A DNA stretch of 6,505 nucleotides. Source: Planctomycetota bacterium. GTDB lineage: Bacteria > Planctomycetota > UBA8742 > SKZP01. Numbering within the stretch: the stretch's first letter is position 1; every line of letters starts with the position of its first letter. Where the stretch lies: positions 1-6,505 of the forward strand of contig SKZP01000532.1 of assembly GCA_007127275.1 (NCBI GenBank). The letters are read 5' to 3'. Made by a program: the position numbers and the translations under genes. Positions 1 through 6,152 of this stretch are shown here, in pieces. The notes beneath the pieces are model-generated. The model made no database searches, was not told where the DNA came from, and saw only the letters and a program-made list of their open reading frames with translations.

Positions 1-1574
1 AGGGCGGCCCCGGCGGAGCCGCCGCGTTGCCCCCGGCGCTCTTGCAAACGGCGGGTATCAATCTCGTCGCTGATGCCCGGGCTCCGCGCCGGAAACGGTC
101 GCCCGGGCGCCACGTACAGGAATCTCAAAGGACCAATGCGTACCACATCGAGGTGGCGCAGCACGTGGCGCTGCACGCGGGCGTCGTTGACGTAGACGCC
201 GTTTGCCGAGTCGGCGTCGCGCAACACGAACTCGCGCCCCTGTCCAATTGGCTCAAACTGGCAGTGCGCCGAGGAGACGCTCGGCACCGGAAGGGCCAAG
301 TCCGCCGAGGAGACGCGGCCGACGAGCACCGTGCTCATGGGCAAGCGGAAGCGCTCAGGCGCGTCGTGCTTGTCCTTGCCGGGCTCGGCAAGGTTGAGCA
401 GCAGCGGGCCCGTAACCGGCTCGCCGCGAAACCGCTTCGCCAGTTGCGCCGCGACCTCTGGATCCGCCGGTGGCACCGGCTGCGACAAATCCCCTTCGCT
501 CTCGCCCGGTTCCTCGAAGGAAGCCTTCCGGTCGTTCTCGCTGGCACTCGCCTCCTCGGTGCCCGGCGGCGGAGCAGGCGTAGGGCGCGCGCGGCGCTTC
601 TTGGGCTTCGCCACCGAAGCCGGCGCTGCGGGCGGCGGCTCGAACAACGGCTCCTCGCCCGAGGCATGCGAGGACGCGCCGCGCCGCTCGTCCCGGGCCT
701 CTTCCAGCGCCTCGTTGAGCTTGCGCTTCACCGCCGGCGGGACCGCTCCCTGCGGCTCGGTCGGCTCCGCCTTTTGCGGCTTGCCGGCGGGCTCCTTGAC
801 GACGAACTTGCCCCCCTCAATGGTGCCCATCATGGTGCGCGGCACGTCGCGCGCCGGTTTGACGAGCATGGCAATGGGGCCAACCTCCAACAGGTCGCCT
901 GCGGCCAGCGGCGTCGGCTCGTGCGCCTCCACCGGGCGGCCGTTGACCGCGGTGCCGTTGCGCGAGCCTTGGTCAATCACCGCGTGCGTGCCGCCGGCGC
1001 GCAAGAGAATCACGGCGTGCTCGCCGGAAACGCGCGGGTGCGCAAGCGTGAGCCCCGACTGCTTGGCGCGGCCAATGGTCATTGGCACGTCAATCTCGGC
1101 AGGCAGCCGCACGAGCCGCCCGGCAATGGGCTCCTCGAGCCCTTCGAGGACGAGTCCCGCACGCGCCTCCTCGCGCACCTTCGGTGAGCCGACCATGGGA
1201 CCGCGGGTACGCGCCGGCAAGAACGCCTGCAATTCGAGCGGGCCGAGGCGCAGCAAGTCGCGGTCGCTCAGCGGCGTCGCCTTTTCGACCGGACGCCCGT
1301 TGAGCTTGGTCGGCGCTTCGCTGCCTTGCGCGAGATTGACGGCGACGAGTTCGCGTCCGGCGCGGCATTCAATGCGCATGTGCTGCGCCGCCAACCCCTC
1401 GAGCGGCACACGCACCGAGCACCCCTTTTCGCTGCCAATGGTGGCCGGATACATCCCGAGGGTGATCACGCGGGCCACACCGGGACCGCGCAGCCGAAAG
1501 CGAATAATCGGTCCCGGCTGCTGCGTGGTCGCCCCGGCGGCGTCGGATTTGGCGGCCCTGGCCTGTTCGCTCAT
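1..1574 (-). CDS. Triple FHA-domain protein, 3' end truncated by window edge
   Basis: The frame is open from an ATG at 1574 to the left edge, giving 524 complete codons with no stop, so the C-terminus is missing. Translation shows three FHA domains. FHA1 spans about residues 24-118, FHA2 about 148-240 and FHA3 about 385-490. FHA2 has the full signature: G168-R169, S183-x-x-H186 and N206-G207-T followed by V-N-G. FHA3 also has it: G419-R420, S434-x-x-H437 and N458-G459. FHA1 keeps the fold pattern but has G47-S48 instead of G-R, A62-x-x-H65 instead of S-x-x-H, and only a late N92-G93. Residues about 245-385 form a linker rich in Pro, Ala, Glu and Lys, probably disordered. No signal peptide or membrane segment is seen, so it is cytoplasmic. 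FHA domains are known phosphothreonine-peptide binders, usually partners of Ser/Thr kinases; the adaptor role here is inference. An in-frame TAG about 20 codons upstream supports the start, although no strong Shine-Dalgarno precedes it. It is divergent from the HEAT gene. The family call is firm; the specific function is unknown. Confidence 0.93.
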   Translation of the reverse strand, partial: MSEQARAAKSDAAGATTQQPGPIIRFRLRGPGVARVITLGMYPATIGSEKGCSVRVPLEGLAAQHMRIECRAGRELVAVNLAQGSEAPTKLNGRPVEKATPLSDRDLLRLGPLELQAFLPARTRGPMVGSPKVREEARAGLVLEGLEEPIAGRLVRLPAEIDVPMTIGRAKQSGLTLAHPRVSGEHAVILLRAGGTHAVIDQGSRNGTAVNGRPVEAHEPTPLAAGDLLEVGPIAMLVKPARDVPRTMMGTIEGGKFVVKEPAGKPQKAEPTEPQGAVPPAVKRKLNEALEEARDERRGASSHASGEEPLFEPPPAAPASVAKPKKRRARPTPAPPPGTEEASASENDRKASFEEPGESEGDLSQPVPPADPEVAAQLAKRFRGEPVTGPLLLNLAEPGKDKHDAPERFRLPMSTVLVGRVSSADLALPVPSVSSAHCQFEPIGQGREFVLRDADSANGVYVNDARVQRHVLRHLDVVRIGPLRFLYVAPGRPFPARSPGISDEIDTRRLQERRGQRGGSAGAA

Positions 1575-1633
1575 GGTGTCGAAGGGAACTCGGAAGTGCC
1601 ACGTCGCGACCGGTCGCTGACGCAAGGGTCGCT

Positions 1634-1639
1634 ATTCTA
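1634..1639 (-). promoter_or_regulatory. Possible -10 box for the FHA gene
   Basis: Read on the minus strand this is TAGAAT, five of six matches to the TATAAT consensus, about 60 bases upstream of the FHA gene's ATG. No recognisable -35 hexamer lies 16-18 bases further upstream and there is no TG extension, so this would need an activator or is a chance match. The inverted repeats at 1682-1744 would lie just upstream of it, where activators often bind. Confidence 0.28.
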
Positions 1640-1681
1640 CAACAGAGTCGGGCAAACGAGAGAGAGGAATGCACAGCGTGT

Positions 1682-1717
1682 CGAGCGAGCCAGGCGACGA
1701 AAGGTTCAACTCGCTCG
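1682..1717. repeat. Inverted repeat CGAGCGAG / CTCGCTCG, 20-bp spacer
   Basis: CGAGCGAG at 1682-1689 is the exact reverse complement of CTCGCTCG at 1710-1717, separated by 20 bases. It lies in the divergent intergenic region, upstream of both gene starts and immediately before a second inverted repeat. It could be a two-half-site operator for a dimeric regulator or a stem in a leader transcript. No T-tract follows, so it is not a terminator. The symmetry is certain; the role is inference. Confidence 0.5.
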
Positions 1718-1724
1718 GTGACGA

Positions 1725-1744
1725 CCGACGCGGCGACGCGTCGG
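1725..1744. repeat. Perfect 8-bp hairpin with GCGA tetraloop
   Basis: CCGACGCG at 1725-1732 pairs exactly with CGCGTCGG at 1737-1744 around the four bases GCGA. Read as plus-strand RNA this loop fits the GNRA class, which makes unusually stable hairpins; read on the minus strand the loop is UCGC, which is not a special tetraloop. No T-run follows on either side, which argues against an intrinsic terminator. It starts seven bases after the neighbouring inverted repeat ends, so the two may form one regulatory site. Confidence 0.55.
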
Positions 1745-1875
1745 CGGTGGATTTTGGCCGCCTTCCGGGCAAGCGCGGAGATTCCACTTTTTTTAACCCT
1801 ACGGATCTCAATTCGCGGGTGGTTTGCTTTTGTGGCCCAACATAAGCCGGCTCACCCCTACGAAAGCGACCGCCC

Positions 1876-1904
1876 TTGGCTTTGGCGCTTGAGCGGGACA
1901 TAAT
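1876..1904 (+). promoter_or_regulatory. Sigma70-like promoter of the HEAT-repeat gene
   Basis: TTGGCT at 1876-1881 matches four of six bases of the -35 consensus, and CATAAT at 1899-1904 matches five of six of the -10 consensus, with the optimal 17-bp spacer. Transcription would start near 1911, giving a leader of about 70 nucleotides before the ATG at 1980. This is the best promoter match in the intergenic region. A small CACC/GGTG hairpin with a GAA loop (1913-1923) would sit at the very 5' end of the leader. Confidence 0.55.
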
Positions 1905-1967
1905 CGGGGGAGCACCGAAGGTGGTGGTAAGAGTCCGTGCCAAGCTTTTCCTCTCGTGTTCCCTTTT

Positions 1968-1971
1968 GGAG
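1968..1971 (+). promoter_or_regulatory. Ribosome-binding site deciding the ATG at 1980
   Basis: GGAG lies eight bases before ATG 1980, an ordinary Shine-Dalgarno spacing. The frame also has an upstream GTG at 1956 that would add eight residues, but no purine-rich stretch precedes it and it would push the basic n-region away from the N-terminus. The ATG is therefore preferred. Confidence 0.7.
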
Positions 1972-1979
1972 TCGCTCTC

Positions 1980-4900
1980 ATGTCGTTGCGCCCGGTTGCG
2001 GAATTGCTGCTTGCGCCACGACGGCAACGGGGCCGTCTTGGCGTCGGGCTCGTCGCGCTGCTGCTTGCACTGTGCGGGGCAATTGTCGCCGGCAGTGGAT
2101 GTTCCTGCAAGCGCCATTGGTCGTACACGCTCGAGGACCACCGCGAGTTGCGCCTTCGCGGTCTCGAAGGGCAAGACATCGAGGATGAAGTCGTCGCCCG
2201 GCTCGAGCGCAACGAGAAAGATCTACACCCGTATCACGTCGAAACGCTGAAGATGCTCGGCACAAGCCGCAGTGTCGCGTTGCTCGAGTTGATCCGCGAG
2301 CATCCGAAGAGTGACCGTGAGGTGCGCGAGGCGGCGACAGCGGCGCTGGAGTCCATTGCCGCGCGCGACGGCGAGCGCCCCGACGTCGTCGAGGTGCGCA
2401 ACGCCTACTTCGACCGGCTCGAAGCAAAGACGCGCGACGGCGAACTCGACGTCTTCGAACGCAAAGAGGCGATCAAGGAACTCTTTTATTTCCGCCCCGA
2501 CACGGCACGCCGCATTGCCGACATACTCATTGACTGGTACGGCGACGAAGAGGCCGAGTTAAGATTGCGCGACGTCGGCTACCGTTTCGCCGCCGGCCTG
2601 CAGGCGCCGGAGATGGTCGAGGCGTTGTGCGCCTTCGCCACCGACCTCGACTGGTTTCACGAACGCGTCTCCGACACGTTCGGGAGAATTCGCCGCGAGT
2701 TTCCCCAACGGCACCGGGAGTTGTTGCGCGCCTGCCTCGGAGATGAGCGTATCCAGGTTGGCGCGGCCTTTTTGCTCGGCGAGGTGGGCGACCCGGCCAT
2801 TGTGCCGGTGATCATGCCGTGGCTCGACGGCGAGGACTCGAGGAAACAAGAGCTTGCCCTGCAAGTGCTGCGCCGGGTGGAGAGTGACGAAGTGGCCGAG
2901 ATGGCCGCGGCGGTGGTGCGCGACTCGGGCGACGTGGAGTTGTTGTTGCCGGCATTGACGGCGTTGTCGACGAACTGGCGCGACGAGGAAACGTTCGACT
3001 TGGTGGCCGCACACCTCGCGGAATGGCCCACCGAGGCGCGCCTGAAGGCGCTGGAAATCTTCGACCGGCACGACATGGTCGGGCCGCGCGACTTGTACTT
3101 TTCGTTGATGCGCGAGGACCGCGAGCCGGAGGTGCGGATACGCGCCATCATGTTGCGGACGCGCGGCGGCGAACAGGACGAGGCACGAGACCGCGAGGTG
3201 CTGCTCGAGGTGCTCGGCAACGACCGCGACGCCGACGTCGTCGTTCAGGCGATCGGTGCACTGGTGAGCGTCTACGGCGAACGGCTGGACGGGGACGACG
3301 AGGTTTGCGAGGCGTTGATCGACGTGGTCGAGCGAAGTTCGTCGCGACGCTGGGCCGCGCCGCGGCAAGCCGCCCTCGAAATCCTCGGTAACTGGGGCCG
3401 TTTCGACGACGCGCGCAGGATTCATGCGATGCACGACCCGGACGACTTCGACGAGTTGCACGGAATGTACGCGCACCGTGACAGCCGCGGGTTGCGGCGC
3501 GAGCTGACCGGCCGGGGACGCTACGTCATTGTGCCGCACTACCGCGCCGTGGAGATGATTCTACGGCGCCACCGCGACCGGCACGCCAAGGCCGTGCGCG
3601 GCTACTCGCCGGGTATGAACGACGAGGAGCGCGCCTTCTTGTTGCACGTGATCTACCTGCTCGAGCCGGCGTTGGTGCGCGAGACCTGGCGCAGCGTGCT
3701 GCAGGCGCAACGCTCGGTGCAAGTTCGGGATTTGCGCTTCTTTCAGCCGTTCGCCCAGCCCGACGCCGAGGAGCACTGGGCGAAAATGGTCGAGTTGCTC
3801 GGCACCCCGTTGCGCTCGCGGGACGACCGGGTCGCGGACGCCGCCTTTTCCGTGCTCGGCGGGCGCTTCCTGCTGGAGCATGGCGCGCGCAGGATCCGCG
3901 GCGCGGCACTCGAGGAAATCATTGCCCGCACCGAGGAGACCGAGTTCGTCGAGGTACTCAAGCCCGCCTTCCGTGCCATTGTTGAGACCGGCACCTCCCG
4001 CCGGCTGAGCTGGCTGGCCGAGTTGGTCTCGCGCGGGGTTCTGCACGCCGACGACGTCGCCGAGCTTGCCTTGTCGCTCTTCGAGCGCGACGACCTCGAC
4101 GGGGATACGGCGACAATCTTCCTGGAGCAGTTGACCGACCGGCTCAGCGCGGCGTCGTTCGACGAGCAAGTGGTTCCGGTGGTGCTGCGCTCGCTGGAGC
4201 ATTCCTCGCGGGAGGTGCGCCGCGCCGCCGCGAACGTGGCAAGTACGCATTTCCACCTCTCGCAACGCGTCGAGGTGCGGCTTGTGCGCCGGATGCTCGA
4301 AGACGACGACTCGCGGGTACGCCGGCACGGGGGAACGGCGCTGATGCGGCTTGCCAGTTGGATTGTCGAGCGGCCGGAGTGGGAGGAGACGCCTCGGTTG
4401 CGCGAGTCTTTGACGCCTTTGTTGCGTGCCGTGGCAAGCGACGACTCGAGTAGGGTACGCCGCTACGCCGCGGAAGCCATTGGCAAGTTGGCCGCGCTCG
4501 CCGAGCGTGCCGGGGAGCATGACAGCGACTTCGTGCGCGACTTGCGCGCCACGGCACGCAGCATTGTGCAGCACCGCGACAACCGCAACCGCGACTACAT
4601 CATGCGTCCCGTCGCCGACTTTCTCTCCGCCTTCGGCAGCCACGAAACCCTGCGCTTGACGTTGCTCGCCCTGCTGGACAACCGCGACTCGCAAGTCCGC
4701 GCCAAGGCGCTCGACGGTCTCGCGTTGCAGGCCGCTCCCGAGCTGCTCGAGCCGTTGCGCGAGCTGTTGCAAAGCGAACGCGACTCTCACGTGCGCCAAG
4801 CGGCGCTGCGCGTCTACCGCGACGCGGCGTTGCGCACGGAGTCGCTCGAACCGGCCATCTGGTTGGTGACCGAATACGCCCGCTTCGAACCCGGCGACGA

Positions 4901-6152
4901 GCAGTTCGCCACGCCGATCGTTGCCGCCTGGGCTCGGGAGACTCGCGCGGCCCAACGGCGCGCAACGCTGCTCGAGCGTGCCCGTGCGCACGGCGAGCCG
5001 ACGTACTCGCTGTTGTTGCCCACGCTCGTCGGCGTGGCCAACCACGACGTGGTGCCGTTGATGCGCGAGGTCCTCGAGAGCGACGAGCCGGAGCACCGCG
5101 CGCAAGCCGCCGACGTGCTCTCCCGCGTCCGCGGAAACGACGAGGCCGACGCGCTGCTCGCCGAGTTGATCAATGACGACGAGCTTTCCGTGCGCCTCGC
5201 GGCGATGAATGCGGCACGCGAGCAAGGTCGGCTTGCCGCACTCGCCGCGCTCGTCGCACGTCAAGGGGAGGACGGGCTCGGCTCGGTGGAGGCGGAGGCG
5301 TTGAGCGAAGCGGTCAGCGCCATTGTGCGCGACATGCGCGAGACACGTTCGCCGACGCAGCAACTCTCGAGGCTCAATGACCTGATGGATGCGGCGCAAG
5401 CGAGCGAGCAACAAGTCTATCTGCTCGGCCAAATCCGCACCGTCGAGCATCCGCAGCGTGCGGCGTATCTGCGAGAGCACCTGCACGCGCGCAACGCCGA
5501 AGTACGCATGGCCGCCATACGGCACTTGGCAAGCCTCGAAGGGGAGGACGCCCTCGAGTCGTTCGCGCACCTGCGCGACGACGACGAAACGGAGGTGCGC
5601 CTCGCCTTGGCCGACGCGCTCGGTGGCATCTCGGCAACGGCTGCGTTCGAGTTTCTGCGGACCATGGCGCTCGACGACCGCGACGCCGACGTGCGGCTCC
5701 AGGCGCTGCAGACGCTTGCGCAGGACGTGCATGACGCGAGTGTGACCTTCCTGCTAGCGGAAGTAATGGATGATACGCGCAACGAGAATTGGCCAGTACG
5801 CCGCGAGGCGATGCGCGTGATCAGGGACTACCGCACCGCGAACGTGCAACCATTGCTGCTCAAGGGCGCGGACGACGGCCACGCCGAGGTGCGCGTCGAG
5901 GCGGCCCGCGGACTCGTCGAGTTCGTCGAGGACCCCCGCGGCGAAATGATTGATGAGTTGCAGGTACGCGCCGCGACGGTAACGCTGCTCAACGACGGCA
6001 ACGCGGATGTCCGCCTCGCGGCGCTGGGGCTCGCCGCCTACTTCATGCGCGAAGGGGACACCGAGTTGCGGGAGTCGCTCGGCAAGCTAGCCGACGACAA
6101 TGACCGCGCCGTGCGCGCCCAGGCCCGTCGCCTCCTCGACGAGTTCGACTAG
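1980..6152 (+). CDS. Large exported HEAT-repeat (alpha-solenoid) protein, putative lipoprotein
   Basis: This gene encodes 1390 residues. The N-terminus looks like a signal sequence: a basic stretch at R14-R19, a hydrophobic core at about 20-38, then G-S-G-C-S-C with cysteines at 41 and 43. C41 is the likeliest lipidation site, but the lipobox is not canonical (Gly at -3), so an uncleaved membrane anchor is possible. No Tat motif is seen. The rest is acidic and helical, with repeating units of about 31-35 residues: an Asp-rich turn, then V-R-x-x-A and an Ala/Leu helix. Such V-R pairs start at residues 115, 385, 746, 780, 826, 906, 938, 1071, 1175, 1206, 1238, 1273, 1304, 1344 and 1378. A typical HEAT unit also occurs at 257-280. 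This matches the HEAT/PBS-lyase-like repeat families, which act as protein-binding scaffolds. No catalytic motif is seen. Residues about 485-740 lack the clear signature. The protein ends one helix after its last repeat. Its ligand and function are unknown. It has its own promoter and is divergent from the FHA gene. Confidence 0.93.
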   Translation: MSLRPVAELLLAPRRQRGRLGVGLVALLLALCGAIVAGSGCSCKRHWSYTLEDHRELRLRGLEGQDIEDEVVARLERNEKDLHPYHVETLKMLGTSRSVALLELIREHPKSDREVREAATAALESIAARDGERPDVVEVRNAYFDRLEAKTRDGELDVFERKEAIKELFYFRPDTARRIADILIDWYGDEEAELRLRDVGYRFAAGLQAPEMVEALCAFATDLDWFHERVSDTFGRIRREFPQRHRELLRACLGDERIQVGAAFLLGEVGDPAIVPVIMPWLDGEDSRKQELALQVLRRVESDEVAEMAAAVVRDSGDVELLLPALTALSTNWRDEETFDLVAAHLAEWPTEARLKALEIFDRHDMVGPRDLYFSLMREDREPEVRIRAIMLRTRGGEQDEARDREVLLEVLGNDRDADVVVQAIGALVSVYGERLDGDDEVCEALIDVVERSSSRRWAAPRQAALEILGNWGRFDDARRIHAMHDPDDFDELHGMYAHRDSRGLRRELTGRGRYVIVPHYRAVEMILRRHRDRHAKAVRGYSPGMNDEERAFLLHVIYLLEPALVRETWRSVLQAQRSVQVRDLRFFQPFAQPDAEEHWAKMVELLGTPLRSRDDRVADAAFSVLGGRFLLEHGARRIRGAALEEIIARTEETEFVEVLKPAFRAIVETGTSRRLSWLAELVSRGVLHADDVAELALSLFERDDLDGDTATIFLEQLTDRLSAASFDEQVVPVVLRSLEHSSREVRRAAANVASTHFHLSQRVEVRLVRRMLEDDDSRVRRHGGTALMRLASWIVERPEWEETPRLRESLTPLLRAVASDDSSRVRRYAAEAIGKLAALAERAGEHDSDFVRDLRATARSIVQHRDNRNRDYIMRPVADFLSAFGSHETLRLTLLALLDNRDSQVRAKALDGLALQAAPELLEPLRELLQSERDSHVRQAALRVYRDAALRTESLEPAIWLVTEYARFEPGDEQFATPIVAAWARETRAAQRRATLLERARAHGEPTYSLLLPTLVGVANHDVVPLMREVLESDEPEHRAQAADVLSRVRGNDEADALLAELINDDELSVRLAAMNAAREQGRLAALAALVARQGEDGLGSVEAEALSEAVSAIVRDMRETRSPTQQLSRLNDLMDAAQASEQQVYLLGQIRTVEHPQRAAYLREHLHARNAEVRMAAIRHLASLEGEDALESFAHLRDDDETEVRLALADALGGISATAAFEFLRTMALDDRDADVRLQALQTLAQDVHDASVTFLLAEVMDDTRNENWPVRREAMRVIRDYRTANVQPLLLKGADDGHAEVRVEAARGLVEFVEDPRGEMIDELQVRAATVTLLNDGNADVRLAALGLAAYFMREGDTELRESLGKLADDNDRAVRAQARRLLDEFD

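Larger units (their letters stand above)
1575..1979. other. Divergent intergenic control region
   Basis: These 405 bases separate the starts of two genes that read away from each other, so both promoters must lie here or inside the opposite gene. Visible elements are a -10-like box for the minus-strand gene near 1634, two neighbouring perfect inverted repeats at 1682-1744, a run of seven T at 1788-1794 without a clean hairpin before it, an 8-bp palindrome AGCCGGCT at 1845-1852, a sigma70-like promoter at 1876-1904 and a ribosome-binding site at 1968-1971. Open frames crossing the region on either strand have random-looking translations, and none is accepted as a gene. Confidence 0.8.

Noticed and set aside
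27..1187. 386-codon plus-strand frame opposite the FHA gene
   Set aside because: It is codon-aligned and antisense to the FHA gene, whose translation has unmistakable FHA motifs. The plus-strand translation is Arg/Ala/His-rich with no recognisable domain.
331..1620. 429-codon plus-strand frame
   Set aside because: It overlaps the FHA gene in the opposite direction, has low-complexity Ser/Ala/Pro/Arg composition and no domain signature.
1758..1794. Intrinsic terminator ending in the seven-T run
   Set aside because: The GC-rich bases before the T-run do not form a clean stem next to it, and no gene on the plus strand ends upstream.
1956..1979. GTG at 1956 as the start of the HEAT gene
   Set aside because: No Shine-Dalgarno lies before it, while ATG 1980 has GGAG eight bases upstream and gives a conventional signal-sequence N-terminus.
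1632..2174. 180-codon minus-strand frame across the intergenic region and the HEAT gene start
   Set aside because: It covers both inverted repeats and the plus-strand promoter and signal-sequence coding region. The translation is rich in Arg, Ser and Pro without domain or repeat structure.
3561..5732. Very long (723-codon) open frame on the minus strand inside the HEAT gene
   Set aside because: It is exactly codon-aligned with the sense gene, so its stops would be sense TTA, CTA or TCA codons, which this GC-rich gene almost never uses. It ends precisely at the CTA leucine codon near 3561 and begins after the CTA near 5754. It is a codon-usage shadow.
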